From VAZQ01 sp035293945 (GTDB taxonomy: Bacteria > Pseudomonadota > Alphaproteobacteria > Rhizobiales > Xanthobacteraceae): DNA of 64,000 nt. Position numbers and translations under genes: made by a program. The notes under the pieces are model-generated. The model was not told the DNA's origin. It was given only the letters and a program-made list of their open reading frames with translations, and did no database searches. The DNA lies in NCBI GenBank assembly GCA_035293945.1, contig DATGLV010000008.1:62001-126000 (forward strand), in the 5' to 3' direction. This document shows positions 25,864 through 36,982 of this stretch, one piece after another (position 1 is the first letter of the stretch; the number at the start of each line of letters is the position of its first letter).

Positions 25864-26978
25864 CGCGGCAACCCTCCTCTGGCGATGCTGTCGTCCACTA
25901 GATCAGCCAGCCGTTCGGCCGCGTCAATAGCACCCGCCGATCGGGCGGCGGCCGCCATGGCGGTGAGCCGCGACGGCGCAGCCGCAAATGCCGTGATATC
26001 CGCTGCAAGACGCTCCGGCGTGAAGTCGGCTTGGGGCAAGCGGATGGCACCCCCGGCCTTTTCCAGCACGCCGGCGTTGGCGGATTGATCCTGATCGAGT
26101 GCATGCGGTAGCGGCACCAGGATCGCGGGCCGTCCGATCGCGGCAAGCTCGGCGACCGTCGAGGCACCCGATCGGCCGACCACGAGATGGGCGGCAGCGA
26201 TCCGTGCCGGCAGATCCGGAAAGAAGGGGGCGACCTCCGCGCTTATGCCAAGGCGCGCGTAGACGTCGCGCACCAGGTTCAAGTCTTCGCCGCGCGCCTG
26301 CTGGGCGACAAGCAGGCGCAGGCGCAGCGCCTGATCGAGCCGCGCGACTGCGGCCGGCACGATCTCGGACATGATCCGCGCTCCCTGGCTGCCGCCGAAG
26401 GTGAGCAGGCGGAAGAGACCGTCGGGAAGAAGCTCCGGATACGGCATGGCGGCTGCCGCCAGCACCGCCGGGCGGACCGGGTTGCCGGTAAACCTGGCCT
26501 TTCCCTGCAGCGCCGGCGTTCGGTCGAGCACGCCCGCAAAGCTCGTCGCTATGGTGCTTGCGCGCGAGGCAAGAAACGTATTTGCCCGTCCCATCACGGC
26601 GTTCTGCTCGTGGATGATCGTCGGAACATGCGAGAGGCTTGCAGCGAGCACCGGCGCGACCGTCGGATAGCCGCCGAAGCCGACCACGACACCTGGCTTC
26701 ATGCGGCGGATGAGCCGCATGGCGCGCAACAAAGCGAGACCCATGATGGTTCCGGAGCGCAGAAGTGAAACGGGATTGCGCCCCCGCACGGTTTCGCTGG
26801 CAATGATGTGAATGTGTTGCGCCGGAAATCGCTTTCCATAACGCTCGGCGCGCTCGTCGGTGACGAGTTCGACCGCGATGCCGCGGCGCGCCAGCGCTTC
26901 GGCGAGCGCCTCGGCGGGAAAGAGGTGGCCGCCCGTCCCGCCTGCTGCCAGCAATGCGAGCGGCGAGGCACCCGGCAT
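25860..26978 (-). CDS. murG: Undecaprenyl-PP-MurNAc-pentapeptide GlcNAc transferase MurG
   Basis: The product has 372 residues. It is a GT-B glycosyltransferase making lipid II at the inner face of the membrane. The N-terminal loop AAGGTGGHLFPAEALAEAL is the lipid I binding motif. VVGFGGYPTVAPVLAA and PTIIHEQNAVMGRAN follow. The UDP-GlcNAc domain shows LTFGGSQGARIMSE and GRSGASTVAELAAIGRPAILVPLPHA...DQSANA. The start codon overlaps the ftsW stop as TGATG. Confidence 0.98.
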   Translation of the reverse strand: MPGASPLALLAAGGTGGHLFPAEALAEALARRGIAVELVTDERAERYGKRFPAQHIHIIASETVRGRNPVSLLRSGTIMGLALLRAMRLIRRMKPGVVVGFGGYPTVAPVLAASLSHVPTIIHEQNAVMGRANTFLASRASTIATSFAGVLDRTPALQGKARFTGNPVRPAVLAAAAMPYPELLPDGLFRLLTFGGSQGARIMSEIVPAAVARLDQALRLRLLVAQQARGEDLNLVRDVYARLGISAEVAPFFPDLPARIAAAHLVVGRSGASTVAELAAIGRPAILVPLPHALDQDQSANAGVLEKAGGAIRLPQADFTPERLAADITAFAAAPSRLTAMAAAARSAGAIDAAERLADLVDDSIARGGLPR

Positions 26979-28132
26979 CAGGCCGGGCTCCCCTCGGCCG
27001 CGAGGTCACCGAGGCTCGGCACGTATTCGGAGCGAGGGCGCTCGCGCGTGAGCGCCAGAAGCATCCCCATGCCGTAGGCGAGTGAAATGAGCGAGGAGCC
27101 CCCATAGGAGATGAACGGCAGGGTCATGCCTTTGGCCGGGATGAGATGCAGGTTCACCGACATGTTGATGGCCGATTGCAGTCCGAACAGCATCGACAGG
27201 CCCGCGACCGCAAAGCGACGGAATGGATCATCGTCATCGAGCGCGCGGCGCAGCGCCCGCAATACAATGAAGGCGAACAACGCGACGAGGATAAGGCAGA
27301 GCATGATGCCGAACTCCTCGGCCGCCACCGCAAACACGAAATCGGTATGGGCCTCGGGAAGGATGCGCTTGATGGTGCCCTCGCCGGGCCCGCGCCCGAA
27401 CCAGCCGCCGTGCAGGAATGACTCGAGCGCCTGATCCACGTTGAAGGTGTCGCCGGAGGCCGGATTCATGAATCGCTGGATACGGCTCGCCACGTGCGGA
27501 AGCGTCGCATAGGCGACGGCCAGCCCGACCGCCGCGGTGCCACCGAGGCCGAACACCCAGATCATGCGCATGCCGGCCAGAAAGAACAGCGCTCCCCACA
27601 CCAGCATGAGCAGCATGGTCTGGCCGAAGTCCGGCTGCAGCACCAGCGCGCTCACCGAGACCAGCAGCAGCGCCAGCGCCACGCTGTTGGCGGGCATTTC
27701 GGGCCGTCGAGCGGATTCGGCGAACAGCCAGGAGATGAGGATCACGAATGCGGGCTTGAGGAACTCCGAAGGCTGAATATTGATGCCGAAGACGACGATC
27801 CAGCGCCGCGCTCCCTTGACCTCGGCGCCGAACATCAGCGTCGCCCCGATGAGGATCAGGCTCACGATGAACATCACGAGCGCAACCCGGCGGATGTGGC
27901 GGTCGGGCAGGAACGAGGTGACGAGCAGCACCGCGAGGGTCGGGATCAGGAAGAGAATATGCCGGTCGACGAAGTAGAACGGGTCGAGCCCGAGCCGCGC
28001 CGCCACCGGCGGGCTTGCGGCAAGCGACAGCACGATGCCGGCGAGCATGAGCACGATGAGCGCCAGGAGCAGCAGCCGATCGATGGTCCACCACCAGGCC
28101 GTAAAGGGCGTACTGTCAACGCGCGAGACCAT
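26978..28132 (-). CDS. ftsW: Septal peptidoglycan glycosyltransferase FtsW
   Basis: The product has 384 residues. The start is chosen at MVSRVDSTPF because GGAGG lies seven bases upstream; a TTG 21 bases earlier is in frame but lacks such a site. This SEDS-family membrane protein polymerises lipid II with FtsI. About ten hydrophobic helices are visible. Family motifs are GARRWIVVFGINIQPSEFLKPAFVI, LLMLVWGALFFLAG, EAHTDFVFAVAAEEFG and the GMTLPFISYGGSSLI loop. An intrinsic terminator-like hairpin sits 20 bases before the start, suggesting attenuated read-through from murD. Confidence 0.97.
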   Translation of the reverse strand: MVSRVDSTPFTAWWWTIDRLLLLALIVLMLAGIVLSLAASPPVAARLGLDPFYFVDRHILFLIPTLAVLLVTSFLPDRHIRRVALVMFIVSLILIGATLMFGAEVKGARRWIVVFGINIQPSEFLKPAFVILISWLFAESARRPEMPANSVALALLLVSVSALVLQPDFGQTMLLMLVWGALFFLAGMRMIWVFGLGGTAAVGLAVAYATLPHVASRIQRFMNPASGDTFNVDQALESFLHGGWFGRGPGEGTIKRILPEAHTDFVFAVAAEEFGIMLCLILVALFAFIVLRALRRALDDDDPFRRFAVAGLSMLFGLQSAINMSVNLHLIPAKGMTLPFISYGGSSLISLAYGMGMLLALTRERPRSEYVPSLGDLAAEGSPA

Positions 28133-28151
28133 GCGAAGGCCTCCTTGACTC

Positions 28152-28171
28152 AAAAAACGCCCGCTTCGGGC
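28152..28171 (-). terminator. Intrinsic terminator-like hairpin upstream of ftsW
   Basis: Read on the minus strand: GCCCG, loop AAG, CGGGC (28159-28171), then a G and six T (28152-28157). It lies between murD and ftsW, 20 bases before the ftsW start, and overlaps no coding sequence. Confidence 0.55.
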
Positions 28172-28297
28172 AAGGGTCGACTATGGTTGCCTAAGGATTA
28201 ACAAAAAATTTCAAATTTTCGCGCGAAGGCCCGGAAAGCGAAGGAGAGCCGGTTCCGCTGCGCAGGAATGAGCGGCATATATGGTCGCTCTCTTGCG

Positions 28298-29694
<1,397 letters not shown>

Positions 29695-29695
<1 letters not shown>

Positions 29696-30780
29696 TACCT
29701 GAGCTTCAAGGTCGAGAGCCCAGCGAGCGCCAGCACCACCGACACGATCCAGAAGCGGATCACGATCTGCGGCTCGGTCCAGCCGAGCTGCTCGAAATGA
29801 TGATGGATGGGCGCCATCTTGAACACACGCTTGCCGGTGAGCTTGAAGGAGGCGACCTGCACGATCACCGAGACGGCCTCGAGCACGAACAGCCCGCCGA
29901 TGACGGCGAGCACGATCTCGTGCTTGGTGGCGACCGCGATGGTGCCGAGCATGCCGCCGAGCGCGAGCGAGCCGGTATCGCCCATAAAGATCGAGGCCGG
30001 CGGTGCGTTGAACCAGAGAAAGCCCAAGCCCGACCCGATCACCGCTCCGCACAGGACAGCGAGCTCGCCGGTGCCGGCCACGTAGTGGATGTTGAGGTAG
30101 TCGGCGAACACCGTGTTGCCGACCAGGTAGGAGATGAAGCCGAAGCTCAGAGCCGCGATGATCACCGGAACGATGGCGAGCCCGTCGAGCCCATCGGTCA
30201 AATTCACGGCGTTGCCGGCGCCGACGATGATGAAGGCGCCGAACACCACGAAGAACCAGCCGAGCTGAATGACCAGCTCCTTGAGGAACGGGAAGGTAAG
30301 CGAGGTCGCGAGCGCACCGCGCCCGAGATTGGCGATGGCCAAGCAGGCGGCAGCCGCGATGGTGGTCTCTATCAAGAGGCGGGTACGGCCCGCAAAGCCG
30401 GCATGAGTCTGCTTGGTGACCTTGAGATAGTCGTCATAGAACCCGACCGCGCCAAAGCACAGCGTCACCCCGAGCACGATCCAAACATAGGCGTTGGCCG
30501 GATTGGCCCATAATACGGTCGAGCTGACGATGCCGAACAGGATCATCAGCCCGCCCATGGTGGGGGTGCCCTTCTTGGTGACAAGATGCGATTGCGGCCC
30601 GTCGGTGCGGATGGGTTGACCCTTGCCCTGCCTGATCCGCAGATGGTCGATGATGGTCGGCCCGAACAGGAAGACGAAGACGAGCGCGGTGATCATCGCA
30701 CCGCCGGTACGAAACGTGATGTAGCGGAAGACGTTGAGAACCGAGACCCTTTCGGAGAGATCGATCAGCCAATAGAGCAT
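29695..30780 (-). CDS. mraY: Phospho-MurNAc-pentapeptide transferase MraY
   Basis: The product has 361 residues, the usual size. It is a polytopic enzyme (about ten helices) that links phospho-MurNAc-pentapeptide to undecaprenyl phosphate, forming lipid I. Visible are GPTIIDHLRIRQGKGQPIR, KKGTPTMGGLMIL, the catalytic GFYDDYLKVTKQTH aspartates, NAVNLTDGLDGLAI, and the conserved MGDTGSLALGG and MAPIHHHFEQLGWTE segments. It lies 27 bases behind murF. Confidence 0.98.
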
Positions 30781-30807
30781 GGTGCTGCCTTGGGTCGGTT
30801 CTTGGGA

Positions 30808-32253
30808 TCAGCTTTGGGCGGACGCCACCGCAGGCATGTCGCGCCGGGAGTAACGGCGCTCGAGCGCCTTGACGATGGGCCCCATCCGCGAGCCGAATGA
30901 GCCCTTGACCATGACGGCGTCGCCGGAACGGACGGCGGCGAGGACTTGCGGCTCGAGAGACGCAGAGTTCTCCGCATAGCCGGCCCGGCGCTCGGACGGA
31001 AGGGCCTCCCACAAGGCACGCATGAGCGGACCACAGCAAAAGACGAGGTCGATGCCGTGGGCGGTGACGGGCTCGAGCAATTTCCGGTGCAGTTCGGCCC
31101 CGCGCTTCCCCAGCTCCAGCATGTCGCCGAGCACTGCGATGCGGCGTCCCTGCGGGCCGATTTCCGCCTGCCCGAGCAGCGCCAGCGCCGCACGCATGGA
31201 AGCCGGGTTGGCGTTGTAGCTCTCGTCGATCAGCAGGGCTTCGCCATCGTGGGTCTCGAGGACGACGCGCGTGCCCCGACCGGCCGCCGGCTCGAGCTGC
31301 GCCAGCGCAAGCGCAGCAAGCGCGAGGTCGGCCCCGGCGAGAGCGGCTGCGGCGAGCACAGCGAGCGAATTCTGCACCAGATGGCGTCCCGGCGCCCCGA
31401 GCTTGTAAGTGAGATCGGTGCCGAGAATGCGCGCCTCGACGGTCGAGCAATCGGCATGCAGCGCGCATTTGAGGAGGCGGGCATCGGCGCGTGCGTGCGC
31501 GCCAAAGGAGAGGATGCGCGCGACGCCGGCCTCGCGTGCACGGGCGGCGAGCCTGGCGAACTGCGCGTTGTCGCGATTGATCACCGCGGCCCCGCCCGGC
31601 TCGACGTGGCGAAAAATCTCTGACTTCGCGTCCGCGATGGCGGTGAGCCTGCCAAAATATTCCAGGTGCACCGGCTCGATCGTCGTGATGATCGCGATAT
31701 GCGGGCGCACCAGCGCGGCGAGGGCGTCGATCTCGCCCGCATGGTTCATGCCGAGCTCCAGCACCGCGTAGCGGGCGCTCTCTCGGCACCGGGCGAGCGA
31801 CAGCGGCACACCCCAGTGATTATTGTAGGAAGCGACGGATGCATGGGTCTCGCCATCGGCGGCGAGCGCCAAGGCAAGCGCCTCTTTCGTCGAGGTCTTG
31901 CCGACCGAGCCGGTGACGCCGATGAACTTGGCGGGCGATCGTGCGCGCGACGCGCGGGCGAGATCCGCGAGCGCCGCCAGCACATCCGCGACCACCAGGA
32001 GCGGCGCCTCGGCGGGGAAACGCCCAAGCTTGTCGGCGGCAACGACCGCGAGCGCCGCCCCGGCGGTGAGCGCCGCCGGCACGAAGTCATGGCCGTCGCG
32101 ATTATCGCCGGCTATCGCAAAGAAGGCATCGCCGGGCCGGAGACTGCGGCTGTCGATCGACACTCCGTCTGCGGAAGCCGGTAGTTGACCCGTGCGCTCG
32201 GCGCGCATTGCGGCCGCCATCGCCTCGACGCTCCAGAGCGGCCCTGTGCTCAT
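30808..32253 (-). CDS. murF: UDP-MurNAc-tripeptide--D-alanyl-D-alanine ligase MurF
   Basis: The product has 481 residues. It adds the D-Ala-D-Ala dipeptide made by Ddl. The N-terminal domain shows GVSIDSRSLRPGDAFFAIAG (uridine-binding family motif). The ATP loop is GVTGSVGKTSTKEALALAL, followed by YNNHWGVPLSLARC, ELGMNHAGEIDALA and the C-terminal LIDESYNANPASMRAAL and VLGDMLELG. It starts 12 bases after the murE stop and is probably translationally linked. Confidence 0.97.
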   Translation of the reverse strand: MSTGPLWSVEAMAAAMRAERTGQLPASADGVSIDSRSLRPGDAFFAIAGDNRDGHDFVPAALTAGAALAVVAADKLGRFPAEAPLLVVADVLAALADLARASRARSPAKFIGVTGSVGKTSTKEALALALAADGETHASVASYNNHWGVPLSLARCRESARYAVLELGMNHAGEIDALAALVRPHIAIITTIEPVHLEYFGRLTAIADAKSEIFRHVEPGGAAVINRDNAQFARLAARAREAGVARILSFGAHARADARLLKCALHADCSTVEARILGTDLTYKLGAPGRHLVQNSLAVLAAAALAGADLALAALALAQLEPAAGRGTRVVLETHDGEALLIDESYNANPASMRAALALLGQAEIGPQGRRIAVLGDMLELGKRGAELHRKLLEPVTAHGIDLVFCCGPLMRALWEALPSERRAGYAENSASLEPQVLAAVRSGDAVMVKGSFGSRMGPIVKALERRYSRRDMPAVASAQS

Positions 32254-32265
32254 GCCACTCCCCCT

Positions 32266-33708
32266 TTATCGAAGCGCAGCGGCGACCGCTTCATGGTCGC
32301 TGAACGGGAAGACCTGTTTGCCGACGATTTGGCCCGTTTCATGGCCCTTGCCCGCAATGAGAAGAACATCACCCGGAGAAAGCTCGGCAATTGTCGTGCG
32401 GATCGCCTCGCCGCGGTCGCCGATCTCGATGGCTTCGGGAGCAGCCGCCAAAATGGCGCTACGGATGGCGCCCGCGTCTTCGCTGCGCGGATTGTCGTCG
32501 GTGACCACCACCCGATCGGCCTTTTCGGCCGCGATTTGACCCATTATCGGGCGCTTGCCACGGTCGCGATCTCCGCCGGCGCCGAACACGACAACGAGGC
32601 GGCCGCGCACATAGGGCCGCAGCGCATCGAGCGCCTTGGCGAGCGCATCCGGCTTGTGCGCGTAGTCGACAAAGATCGAGGCGCCGTTACGTTCCGCGAC
32701 GAGCTCGAGCCGGCCCTTAGCCCCTTCGAGATGCTCGAGAGCCGCGAAGGCGGCCGCAGGCTCCTCTCCGGTCGCGATCACCAGACCGACAGCCACAAGC
32801 GCATTCTCAACCTGGAAGTCTCCGACCAGAGGCAGCCGCAACCGGTAGTCATTGCCGGCGTGCACGGCATGCAGCCTCTGCGCAAAGCCGTCGATCCCGC
32901 TGTCGACCAGGCGAATGCCTTCGCCCTTCCTGCCGACGGTCAACAGCCGCAAGCGGCGCTGCTTGGCGCAGGCGACCACCGCATCGGCGTGCTCATGATC
33001 GACATTGATCACGGCAGCGCCGCGCCGTGTCACCAAGTCGGTGAACAGGCGCAGCTTGGCGGCGAGATAGTCCGCCATGCTGCGATGATAATCGAGGTGG
33101 TCGCGGCTGATATTGGTGAAGGCGCCGGCCGCTATCTCGACGCCATCGAGACGATGCTGGTCGAGACCATGCGAGGAGGCTTCGATCGCGAGATGCGTGA
33201 CGCCCTCATTGGCGAGCGTATCAAGCTCGCGGTGCAGCGCTACGGGATCGGGCGTCGTCAACGAGCCATAGACCTCGCGCTTGGAGGAGACCAAGCCGAC
33301 CGTGCCGATGCTGGCGGCTTCGCAGCCGAGCGCAGCCCAGATCTGGCGCGTGAAGGCGGCGACCGAGGTCTTGCCGCTGGTGCCGGTGACGGCGGCAATG
33401 ATCTCCGGCTGCGCGGCGAAGAACTTGGCGGCGGCGAGTGCGAGCGAGCGGCGGGCGTCGTGCACCTTCACGAAAGCGACGTTGGCGGGCAGCGGCACCT
33501 GCGGTACACGCTCGGCCATGATCGCGGCCGCTCCGGCGGCCAGCGCTTGCGCTACATAAGCAAGCCCGTCCTCCTTGCTGCCGGTCATGGCCACGAACAG
33601 GTCGCCCGGTTTCACAGTGCGGCTGTCGGCGCTGATGCCGGCGAGCTCGAGGCCGGCGAAACGCGCGTCGCTGACGGAATCGACCGAGAGCAGGTGCTTG
33701 AGCTTCAT
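32266..33708 (-). CDS. murE: UDP-MurNAc-tripeptide synthetase MurE (meso-DAP type)
   Basis: The product has 480 residues from MKLKHLLSVD; the longer upstream frame runs through a palindromic spacer and is rejected. The motif GISADSRTVKPGDLFVAMTG binds UDP. The ATP loop is VTGTSGKTSVAAFTR. The specificity motif DNPR (VVTDDNPRSEDAGAI) marks addition of meso-diaminopimelate, as expected for a Gram-negative cell wall. ASSHGLDQHRLDGV and FVDYAHKPDALAKAL are also conserved. The 72-base gap to ftsI holds a small inverted repeat (tggcgaatgg at 33725-33734 with ccattcgcca at 33752-33761). Confidence 0.97.
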   Translation of the reverse strand: MKLKHLLSVDSVSDARFAGLELAGISADSRTVKPGDLFVAMTGSKEDGLAYVAQALAAGAAAIMAERVPQVPLPANVAFVKVHDARRSLALAAAKFFAAQPEIIAAVTGTSGKTSVAAFTRQIWAALGCEAASIGTVGLVSSKREVYGSLTTPDPVALHRELDTLANEGVTHLAIEASSHGLDQHRLDGVEIAAGAFTNISRDHLDYHRSMADYLAAKLRLFTDLVTRRGAAVINVDHEHADAVVACAKQRRLRLLTVGRKGEGIRLVDSGIDGFAQRLHAVHAGNDYRLRLPLVGDFQVENALVAVGLVIATGEEPAAAFAALEHLEGAKGRLELVAERNGASIFVDYAHKPDALAKALDALRPYVRGRLVVVFGAGGDRDRGKRPIMGQIAAEKADRVVVTDDNPRSEDAGAIRSAILAAAPEAIEIGDRGEAIRTTIAELSPGDVLLIAGKGHETGQIVGKQVFPFSDHEAVAAALR

Positions 33709-33780
33709 GATTCGGGATGGCGAGTGGCGAATGGCGAAATTGCATCCTATCCCATTCGCCACCGACTAATCACTATTCGC

Positions 33781-35553
33781 TCATCTGCTCGCCGTCGTCT
33801 GTCCGAGGATCAGCTGGTCGGCGGGCGGCAGGTCGAAGCGGGGTTGGATGCCAAGCAGGGGCGCGATCCGGGCGATGACCGCGCCGCCGGTTGGTACCGC
33901 ATTCCACCCCGAGGTGCGGAATCCATGCGTTTCCGGAAGCGGCTGCGGCTCGTCCAGCATGATCAGCACGAGGTACCGCGGATCGTCGGCCGGCAGCACG
34001 GCAGTGAAGGAATTCAACACCCGATCATGGGCGTAGCGGCCGTTCACGACCTTCTCCGAGGTGCCGGTCTTGCCGCCCACATAATAACCCGGCACATCGG
34101 CCTGTCGTGCGGTGCCCTTCTCGGCATTAAGCCGCATCAGGTAGCGCATCTTATCGCTGGTCTCAGGCTTGATCACCCGTGTCGCCAGCTTCTGCGCGTC
34201 GGCTTCGCTCCGCTGCAGGAAGGTCGGGGGAATGAGATAGCCGCCATTCATAAGTGCGCAAATGCCCATGACCGCCTGCAGCGGGGCGACCGACAGGCCG
34301 TGCCCGAACGCGATGGTGATGGTGTTGAGCTCGCCCCAATGCCTGGGAACGATCGGCTCGGCGCTCTCCGGCAGCTCGGTGCGCAGACGATCGAGCTGGC
34401 CCATTTTCTTGAGGAAGGCTTTGTGCGCATCGACCCCCATGGCGAGCGCGATACGGGCGGCGCCGACATTCGAGGAATAGGTGAAGACTTCGGGAAGCGT
34501 GAGATAACGTCCCATCGGATGGTCGTCGTGTATCGCGAACCGGCCGTACTGCAGCGGCGCACGCGCATCCCAGGTGGAGTTGAGGCCGAACTTGCCGGAA
34601 TCGAGCGCCATGGCGAGCGTCAACGCCTTGAAGGTCGAGCCCATCTCGTAGACGCCGGTGGTGACACGGTTGATGCGGTTGGGGTCGAGCGCCTCGCGCG
34701 GATTGTTCGGATCAAAGTCCGGCACCGACACCATGGCGACGATCTCGCCGGTGCGCACCGCGACTACCACACCGTCGGCAGCCTTGGCCTTGAACTTATC
34801 GCGCGCCTTCAACAGCTCGTCGCGCAATGCGTGCTGGACCCGCAGGTCGACCGCAAGGCGCACCGGCTCCTGCACGTGGTCGGTCGCGAGGCCTGCCATG
34901 TGCAAGTCGGCGAGCCCACTGGAATCAAGCCATTTCTCAATGCCCGCAATACCTTGATTATCGATATTCACGAAGCCGATCAGGTGCGAGACTTCGTTGC
35001 CATCGGGATAGACGCGCTTGTTCTCGGGAAGGAAGCCGATCCCGGGCAGACCGAGACGATAGATCTCGGCGCGCTGCTTGGGCGTGATGTCGCGCTTGAG
35101 CCAGGCGAAATGGCGCCTGGAGGCAAGCCGCTCGCGCAACTCGGTCGTGTCGAGATCCGGCAGCACGCCGGTCAGGAGCTCGGTCGCCTCGTCGACATCG
35201 ATGATGCGATTGGGCTCGGCGAACAGCGATGGCGCCCGCACATCGGTCGCGAGGATCTCGCCGTTGCGGTCGAGAATGTCGGGCCGTGCAGTCGCGATCG
35301 CGTCCTGCACCATGGTGCGGCGGCCCATATGGCCTTCGGGCACGGCGGCGAACATGACGAGGCGGCCGGCGATGACCGTGTAGCCGAGCGCAAAGACCAT
35401 GATCATCAGGCCGAGGCGCGCCCGGGTCTTGGCGGCGCGATCGACATTGCGGCCGTAGAGCAGCGTGCGCATGAGCGCGCGGCGCCACGGGACCTTGGCC
35501 GGCTTCGGCGCCGGCTCGGCAACCAAATCCTGAGCCACATCGATCGCCGTCAT
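33781..35553 (-). CDS. ftsI: Septal transpeptidase FtsI (PBP3)
   Basis: The product has 590 residues from the ATG that overlaps the ftsL stop (ATGA); upstream in-frame sequence is the out-of-frame image of ftsL. It is a class B penicillin-binding protein cross-linking septal wall. A cytoplasmic tail of ~45 residues, one membrane helix (~46-70), a pedestal domain with RPDILDRNGEILATDV, and the transpeptidase with STFK (catalytic Ser306), SSN (361-362 region) and KTGT (495-498) are visible. All active-site residues are intact. Confidence 0.97.
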   Translation of the reverse strand: MTAIDVAQDLVAEPAPKPAKVPWRRALMRTLLYGRNVDRAAKTRARLGLMIMVFALGYTVIAGRLVMFAAVPEGHMGRRTMVQDAIATARPDILDRNGEILATDVRAPSLFAEPNRIIDVDEATELLTGVLPDLDTTELRERLASRRHFAWLKRDITPKQRAEIYRLGLPGIGFLPENKRVYPDGNEVSHLIGFVNIDNQGIAGIEKWLDSSGLADLHMAGLATDHVQEPVRLAVDLRVQHALRDELLKARDKFKAKAADGVVVAVRTGEIVAMVSVPDFDPNNPREALDPNRINRVTTGVYEMGSTFKALTLAMALDSGKFGLNSTWDARAPLQYGRFAIHDDHPMGRYLTLPEVFTYSSNVGAARIALAMGVDAHKAFLKKMGQLDRLRTELPESAEPIVPRHWGELNTITIAFGHGLSVAPLQAVMGICALMNGGYLIPPTFLQRSEADAQKLATRVIKPETSDKMRYLMRLNAEKGTARQADVPGYYVGGKTGTSEKVVNGRYAHDRVLNSFTAVLPADDPRYLVLIMLDEPQPLPETHGFRTSGWNAVPTGGAVIARIAPLLGIQPRFDLPPADQLILGQTTASR

Positions 35554-35942
35554 TTCGCGCTCCTCGGCGTGGGCACGCTCGGCGTTGGCACGCTGGCGGT
35601 CGGCAGATCCTTGCTGTCGAGCAGCGAACCGATCGGATCGGGGGAATCGGGCGGCACCAGATCGGGTGGCCGATCGGGGAGATTGCTCAGCTGATCGAAC
35701 TGATGGCTGTCGATCATGCGCAGCGATGTGTGCCGTTGCGCCAGATCCTGGATGCGGATCGGATTGTCGAGCTTCGACCATTCGGCGCGGAGCTCGGCGA
35801 TGGCATCGTGCTCGCGGCGGATTTCCAGGCGCAGGCGGGCGACTTCCTCGGCCTTGCGGGTGGACTCAAACTTGATCCGGTACACATAGGCCGCCGCGAC
35901 CACGAGCCCGACGATCACGCAAATGTTGAGGAGACGGATCAT
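35550..35942 (-). CDS. ftsL: Cell-division protein FtsL
   Basis: The product has 130 residues. It is a small bitopic protein: LNICVIVGLVVAAAYVYRIKFES is the membrane helix, then a coiled-coil heptad stretch (TRKAEEVARLRLEIRREHDAIAELRAEWSKL) followed by NPIRIQDLAQRH, which is the FtsL family signature. The C-terminal 45 residues are Pro/Asp/Ser rich, ending in a short PTASVPTPSVPTPRSAK repeat. It forms the FtsQLB complex that activates FtsWI. Both ends overlap neighbours by four bases (rsmH upstream, ftsI downstream). Confidence 0.93.
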   Translation of the reverse strand: MIRLLNICVIVGLVVAAAYVYRIKFESTRKAEEVARLRLEIRREHDAIAELRAEWSKLDNPIRIQDLAQRHTSLRMIDSHQFDQLSNLPDRPPDLVPPDSPDPIGSLLDSKDLPTASVPTPSVPTPRSAK

Positions 35943-36982
35943 TGCGGGCGTCCCCGCAGGATGGCGGCGAGCGACGGCAATCGCGGCAGCGAGACGGGAG
36001 CGCGGGCCTCGACGGACGGGGCCGCGGTGCGTTCGGCGGCGCGCAACTTGGCGGAGCGGGCGCGCGGATTGGCGGCGATTTCCGAATAGTCCGCCGTCAC
36101 CGGACGCTTGGTGAGCGAGCGGAATGTGGGCGCTATGCGGGCGGGCTCCGGCAGGTGGCGCGAGGAAGCTGCAACGCGCGCGCGTTCGACCAGGAAGCTC
36201 TTGACGATCCGGTCTTCGAGCGAATGAAACGACACCACGACCAGCCGACCGCCCGGCTTGAGCACGGTTTCGGCGGCGCGCAGAGCGGCGGCGAGCTCGG
36301 AGAGCTCCTCGTTGACGAAGATGCGCAACGCCTGAAACGTACGCGTTGCCGGATGAATGGCGCCCGGGCGCGAATGCACGACACGCTCGATGATCGCCGC
36401 CAGTTCCAAAGTGGTGCGGATTGGCGCCGATCCACGCGCCGCCACGATGGCGCGGGCGATGGCGCGAGCGTGGTGATCCTCGCCGAGCGTCTTGATGATG
36501 AAGGCGAGATCGCGCTCGGAAGCCGCTGCGACCACGTCGGCGGCGCTCGCTCCGCCACGTCCCATGCGCATGTCGAGGGGACCATCCTGGCGGAACGAGA
36601 AGCCGCGCACAGCCTCATCGAGCTGCATCGAGGAGACGCCAAGATCGCACACCACGCCGTCTACAGCGGCGTAGCCGCTCGCAGCAGTCACCTCGCGCAG
36701 CTGGGAGAAGCGATCCTCGACCAACGTAAGGCGGCCGCCGGCCGCGTCGGCCAGGGCTCTCCCGGCGGCGATCGCGCTCGCGTCGCGATCGATCCCGATC
36801 ACGCGCGCATCAGCGGCCCTCAGGATTTCCCGGCTGTAGCCCCCGGCGCCAAATGTCGAATCCACATAAACGCCGCCGTCGCGTGGCGCGAGGAATTCCA
36901 TCACCGGACGGATGAGCACGGGAATGTGGCGGGCCAGTCCGCCAGCGACAGCGGTGATTCCGCTGTCGCGGCCCCCCATCAT
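35939..36982 (-). CDS. rsmH: 16S rRNA m4C1402 methyltransferase RsmH (MraW)
   Basis: The product has 347 residues, starting at the first of two adjacent ATGs overlapping the mraZ stop. It methylates N4 of C1402 in 16S rRNA using SAM. Visible are ARHIPVLIRPVMEFLAPRDG, SAM motif YVDSTFGAGGYSREIL, GVVCDLGVSSMQLDEAVRGFSFRQDGPLDMRM, ATRTFQALRIFVNEEL, VVVSFHSLEDRIVK and the C-terminal basic tail NPRARSAKLRAAER. Everything expected of the family is intact. Confidence 0.97.
   Translation of the reverse strand: MMGGRDSGITAVAGGLARHIPVLIRPVMEFLAPRDGGVYVDSTFGAGGYSREILRAADARVIGIDRDASAIAAGRALADAAGGRLTLVEDRFSQLREVTAASGYAAVDGVVCDLGVSSMQLDEAVRGFSFRQDGPLDMRMGRGGASAADVVAAASERDLAFIIKTLGEDHHARAIARAIVAARGSAPIRTTLELAAIIERVVHSRPGAIHPATRTFQALRIFVNEELSELAAALRAAETVLKPGGRLVVVSFHSLEDRIVKSFLVERARVAASSRHLPEPARIAPTFRSLTKRPVTADYSEIAANPRARSAKLRAAERTAAPSVEARAPVSLPRLPSLAAILRGRPQ

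Noticed and set aside
33709..33762. 18-residue N-terminal extension of MurE
   Set aside because: The extension is encoded by the palindromic spacer (gcgaatgg/ccattcgc) and lacks similarity to MurE starts.
32185..35694. Very long plus-strand open frame (1169 codons) opposite murE/ftsI
   Set aside because: It is the antisense shadow of well-conserved genes in GC-rich DNA; its translation is Arg/His/Asp rich with no family features.
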